NCBI GenBank assembly: GCA_013816275.1
Contig: JACDER010000104.1
Span: 1 to 6,042 of the forward strand
DNA: 6,042 nt
Source: Actinomycetota bacterium
GTDB taxonomy: Bacteria; Actinomycetota; Thermoleophilia; Gaiellales; Gaiellaceae
Direction: 5' to 3'
Positions within the stretch are counted from its first letter, which is position 1. Every line of letters begins with the position of its first letter. The position numbers and the translations under genes were made by a program. This document shows, piece by piece, positions 4,804 through 6,042 of this stretch. The notes below the pieces were generated by a model. That model saw only the letters and a program-made list of their open reading frames with translations. It was not told the DNA's origin and searched no databases.

Positions 4804-5727
4804 GTGAAGCGCGTGCTCGCGGTCACAGCGCTAATGCTGCTGCTCACCGGTTGCGGCTCGTCGTCTTCGAGCGATCAGACGAAGAACGGGTCGATCGCGC
4901 TCAGCGGCCAGCCGAGCCTGAGTGGGGCACAGGGCATCTTCCTCCGCGACCCGAACGGGAGCCTCAGCCGGCTGACCACTGTCACCAATGGGCGGGACGT
5001 CTTCCCGTCCTGGTCGCACGACGGGAAGCGGATCGCGTACCTGCGCATGTCGGACGATTTGGAGGACGGCACGGCGCGACTCTTGGTCATGAACGCAGAC
5101 GGAACCGACGCACATCAGGTGCGGGACGTCGTGGCGACGGCCGGCCAGATCGCTTGGTCGCCCGACGACGATTTGCTCGTCTTCACCGCCGCCCCGGCGG
5201 GGGTCTGGACAGTCAAGGCCGACGGGAGCGAGCCGAAGCGACAGATCTTCGCCGAGAATGCCGCCGATCCCTCGTGGTCGGTGGACGGACGGATCGTCAT
5301 ATCTCGCTTGATCGGCCATGGGTTGACGTCGATGAACGCCGACGGCGGCGACGTCCGGGTGTTGACGCATCCCAAGCGGCAGCCCAAAGCGGTGCTCCCC
5401 GACCTCCATTCGCACCCTGCCTGGTCGCCGGACGGGAAGCGGATCGCATTCATATGGAGGGTCTGGCTTCGGACGAAGGACCTCCTCTATCCGACGACGA
5501 TCGAGATCGTGAACGCGGACGGAACCGGGCAGAGGACGCTGACGAAGATCTTCGACGAGTCGAGCACCACTCTCAGCTGGTCCCCGGATGGGCGCTTCAT
5601 CGCGTTCACCGACCTCCGGGGCGTGCCCGGGCTGTGGAAGATTCCGAGCGGCGGCGGACCGGCGACGGCTCTGATCGGCAACAGCAGCTCCTACTCGATG
5701 CCGAGTTGGGGCCCTGCCGGCGCGTAA
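4804..5727 (+). CDS. Lipoprotein with TolB/PD40-type beta-propeller (307 aa)
   Basis: The N-terminus MKRVLAVTALMLLLTGC is a lipoprotein signal peptide with lipobox L-T-G-C (14-17). Cleavage would leave lipidated C17 followed by a Ser-rich linker, placing the mature protein on the outer face of the membrane. Propeller strands recur: PSWSHDGKRIAYL (68-80), IAWSPDDDLLVF (116-127), PSWSVDGRIVI (156-166), PAWSPDGKRIAFI (205-217), LSWSPDGRFIAFT (257-269) and a final PSWGPAG (300-306). These alternate with hairpins of the form NADG/KADG (97-100, 138-141, 178-181, 237-240). This gives about six blades of the PD40/TolB kind, usually a protein- or ligand-binding scaffold. No attached enzyme domain is present, so it is not a propeller peptidase or TolB itself, and the ligand is unknown. 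GTG 4804 is the start that supplies the signal peptide. It lacks an SD; GATGAT ends 7 nt upstream, a weak -10 candidate. Confidence 0.92.
   Translation: MKRVLAVTALMLLLTGCGSSSSSDQTKNGSIALSGQPSLSGAQGIFLRDPNGSLSRLTTVTNGRDVFPSWSHDGKRIAYLRMSDDLEDGTARLLVMNADGTDAHQVRDVVATAGQIAWSPDDDLLVFTAAPAGVWTVKADGSEPKRQIFAENAADPSWSVDGRIVISRLIGHGLTSMNADGGDVRVLTHPKRQPKAVLPDLHSHPAWSPDGKRIAFIWRVWLRTKDLLYPTTIEIVNADGTGQRTLTKIFDESSTTLSWSPDGRFIAFTDLRGVPGLWKIPSGGGPATALIGNSSSYSMPSWGPAGA
5020..5036 (+). repeat. 17-bp exact repeat inside the propeller gene, copy 1
   Basis: GACGGGAAGCGGATCGC encodes DGKRIA of the first blade and is identical to 5431-5447. Extending left to 5009 and 5420 gives 26 of 28 matching bases. Blade duplication or gene conversion is likely. 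Confidence 0.7.
5431..5447 (+). repeat. 17-bp exact repeat inside the propeller gene, copy 2
   Basis: Same 17 bases as 5020-5036, here encoding DGKRIA of the fourth blade, 411 bp (137 codons) downstream and in the same frame. The blades lying between are clearly less similar at the DNA level. Confidence 0.7.
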
Positions 5728-5730
5728 GCT
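5725..5730 (+). promoter_or_regulatory. Possible -10 for a leaderless 95-aa gene, overlapping the upstream stop
   Basis: TAAGCT fits TANNNT and stands 6 nt before the ATG at 5737, the spacing of a leaderless start. It includes the TAA stop of the lipoprotein gene, so the TA match is partly forced. There is no convincing SD before 5737. Read-through from the upstream gene is an equally good explanation. Confidence 0.3.
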
Positions 5731-5736
5731 ACGAGC

Positions 5737-6024
5737 ATGGAAGGCGGGTTCCCCTTCGGCGGAGATCCCGAGGATCTGATGCGCGGGCTCCGCGAGTTCG
5801 CTGCTCAGCAGGCCGAGTCGGTTGCCGAGGCCCAGCGCGAGCAGTTCGCGACGCTGACGCTGAACACGGCCGTCGAGCTGACCGGCGCGGCGCTCAAGCG
5901 GATGGAGGTCTCGGGCACGCCGGACGAGCAGGCGCTCGCTCTCCGCAACGCGATGCGGATCCTCTTCCCCGAGGCGGTCGCGCTCGTCAGCGCTGCCCGC
6001 CAAGGGTTCATGCGCGAGACGTAA
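5737..6024 (+). CDS. Small helical protein of unknown function (95 aa)
   Basis: This encodes 95 residues: a Gly/Phe-rich start (MEGGFPFGGDPEDL), then predicted helices through REFAAQQAESVAEAQREQF (19-37), LTLNTAVELTGAALKRMEVS (40-59), and a third region DEQALALRNAMRILFPEAVA (63-82) ending RQGFMRET. There is no Cys, signal peptide or transmembrane segment. I do not recognise the family. The Gly-rich start followed by a Q/A/E-rich helix superficially recalls YbaB/EbfC nucleoid proteins, but the later YbaB beta strands are absent. The ATG at 5737 begins 9 bp after the lipoprotein stop. Codon use matches neighbouring genes, and the tight packing on the plus strand supports a real gene that is likely co-transcribed with the lipoprotein. 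Confidence 0.78.
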   Translation: MEGGFPFGGDPEDLMRGLREFAAQQAESVAEAQREQFATLTLNTAVELTGAALKRMEVSGTPDEQALALRNAMRILFPEAVALVSAARQGFMRET

Positions 6025-6042
6025 GTGGGCAACATCGTCGAC
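6025..6042 (+). CDS. Possible start of the next gene, cut by the right edge
   Basis: GTG follows directly after the TAA of the 95-aa gene and opens a frame reading MGNIVD to the window end. GTG starts and near-zero spacing are common in this window, which makes this plausible. Six codons are too few to name a product, and no SD is clear. Confidence 0.3.

Noticed and set aside
4831..6003. Minus-strand open frame of 390 codons
   Set aside because: Antisense shadow of the lipoprotein and 95-aa genes, rich in R, P and G; the plus-strand reading has a lipobox and propeller repeats.
5737..6024. YbaB/EbfC nucleoid protein
   Set aside because: The N-terminal resemblance is only compositional; the beta-strand core and glycine pattern of YbaB are missing.

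Overview
The window is strongly GC-rich (mostly G or C at third codon positions) and densely packed with genes. Several starts are GTG, Shine-Dalgarno (SD) sites are weak or absent at several starts, and the exonuclease VII sequence has the 'ADVRASTPS' style seen in actinobacteria. I infer a high-GC actinobacterium, possibly of the deep Thermoleophilia/Gaiellales type. That lineage guess rests on family resemblance recalled from memory, not on a search.

Layout. Every gene left of about 4220 is on the minus strand and every gene right of about 4243 is on the plus strand, so the window is organised around one divergent start region of 23 bp. Going left from it, three genes form a tight overlapping unit: a UbiE/MenG-like methyltransferase (3497-4219), a polytopic membrane protein that resembles a degenerate UbiA-type prenyltransferase (2772-3500, sharing a GTGA overlap), and a membrane-anchored long coiled-coil protein (1400-2770, 1 bp after the previous stop). 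Further left are a 68-residue conserved-looking small protein (1078-1284) and the large subunit of exonuclease VII, xseA (889 down to the left edge, C-terminus cut off).

Going right from the divergent site are a 182-residue protein of unknown function (4243-4791), a lipoprotein with a TolB/PD40-type beta-propeller (4804-5727), a 95-residue helical protein of unknown function (5737-6024), and perhaps the first codons of another gene at 6025.

How they may work together. The methyltransferase and membrane protein suggest a quinone- or prenyl-lipid-related membrane step, with the coiled-coil protein translated directly after them. This is inference from spacing and family resemblance. XseA is a DNA repair/recombination enzyme and is probably independent of that unit.

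Nothing in the window looks like a mobile element, CRISPR array, tRNA, rRNA or phage. The most unusual features are the overlapping divergent -10 elements placed for two leaderless mRNAs, a short-loop G-quadruplex motif ahead of xseA, a tandem repeat carrying two SD copies ahead of the 68-residue gene, and the methyltransferase/UbiA-like/coiled-coil cassette.
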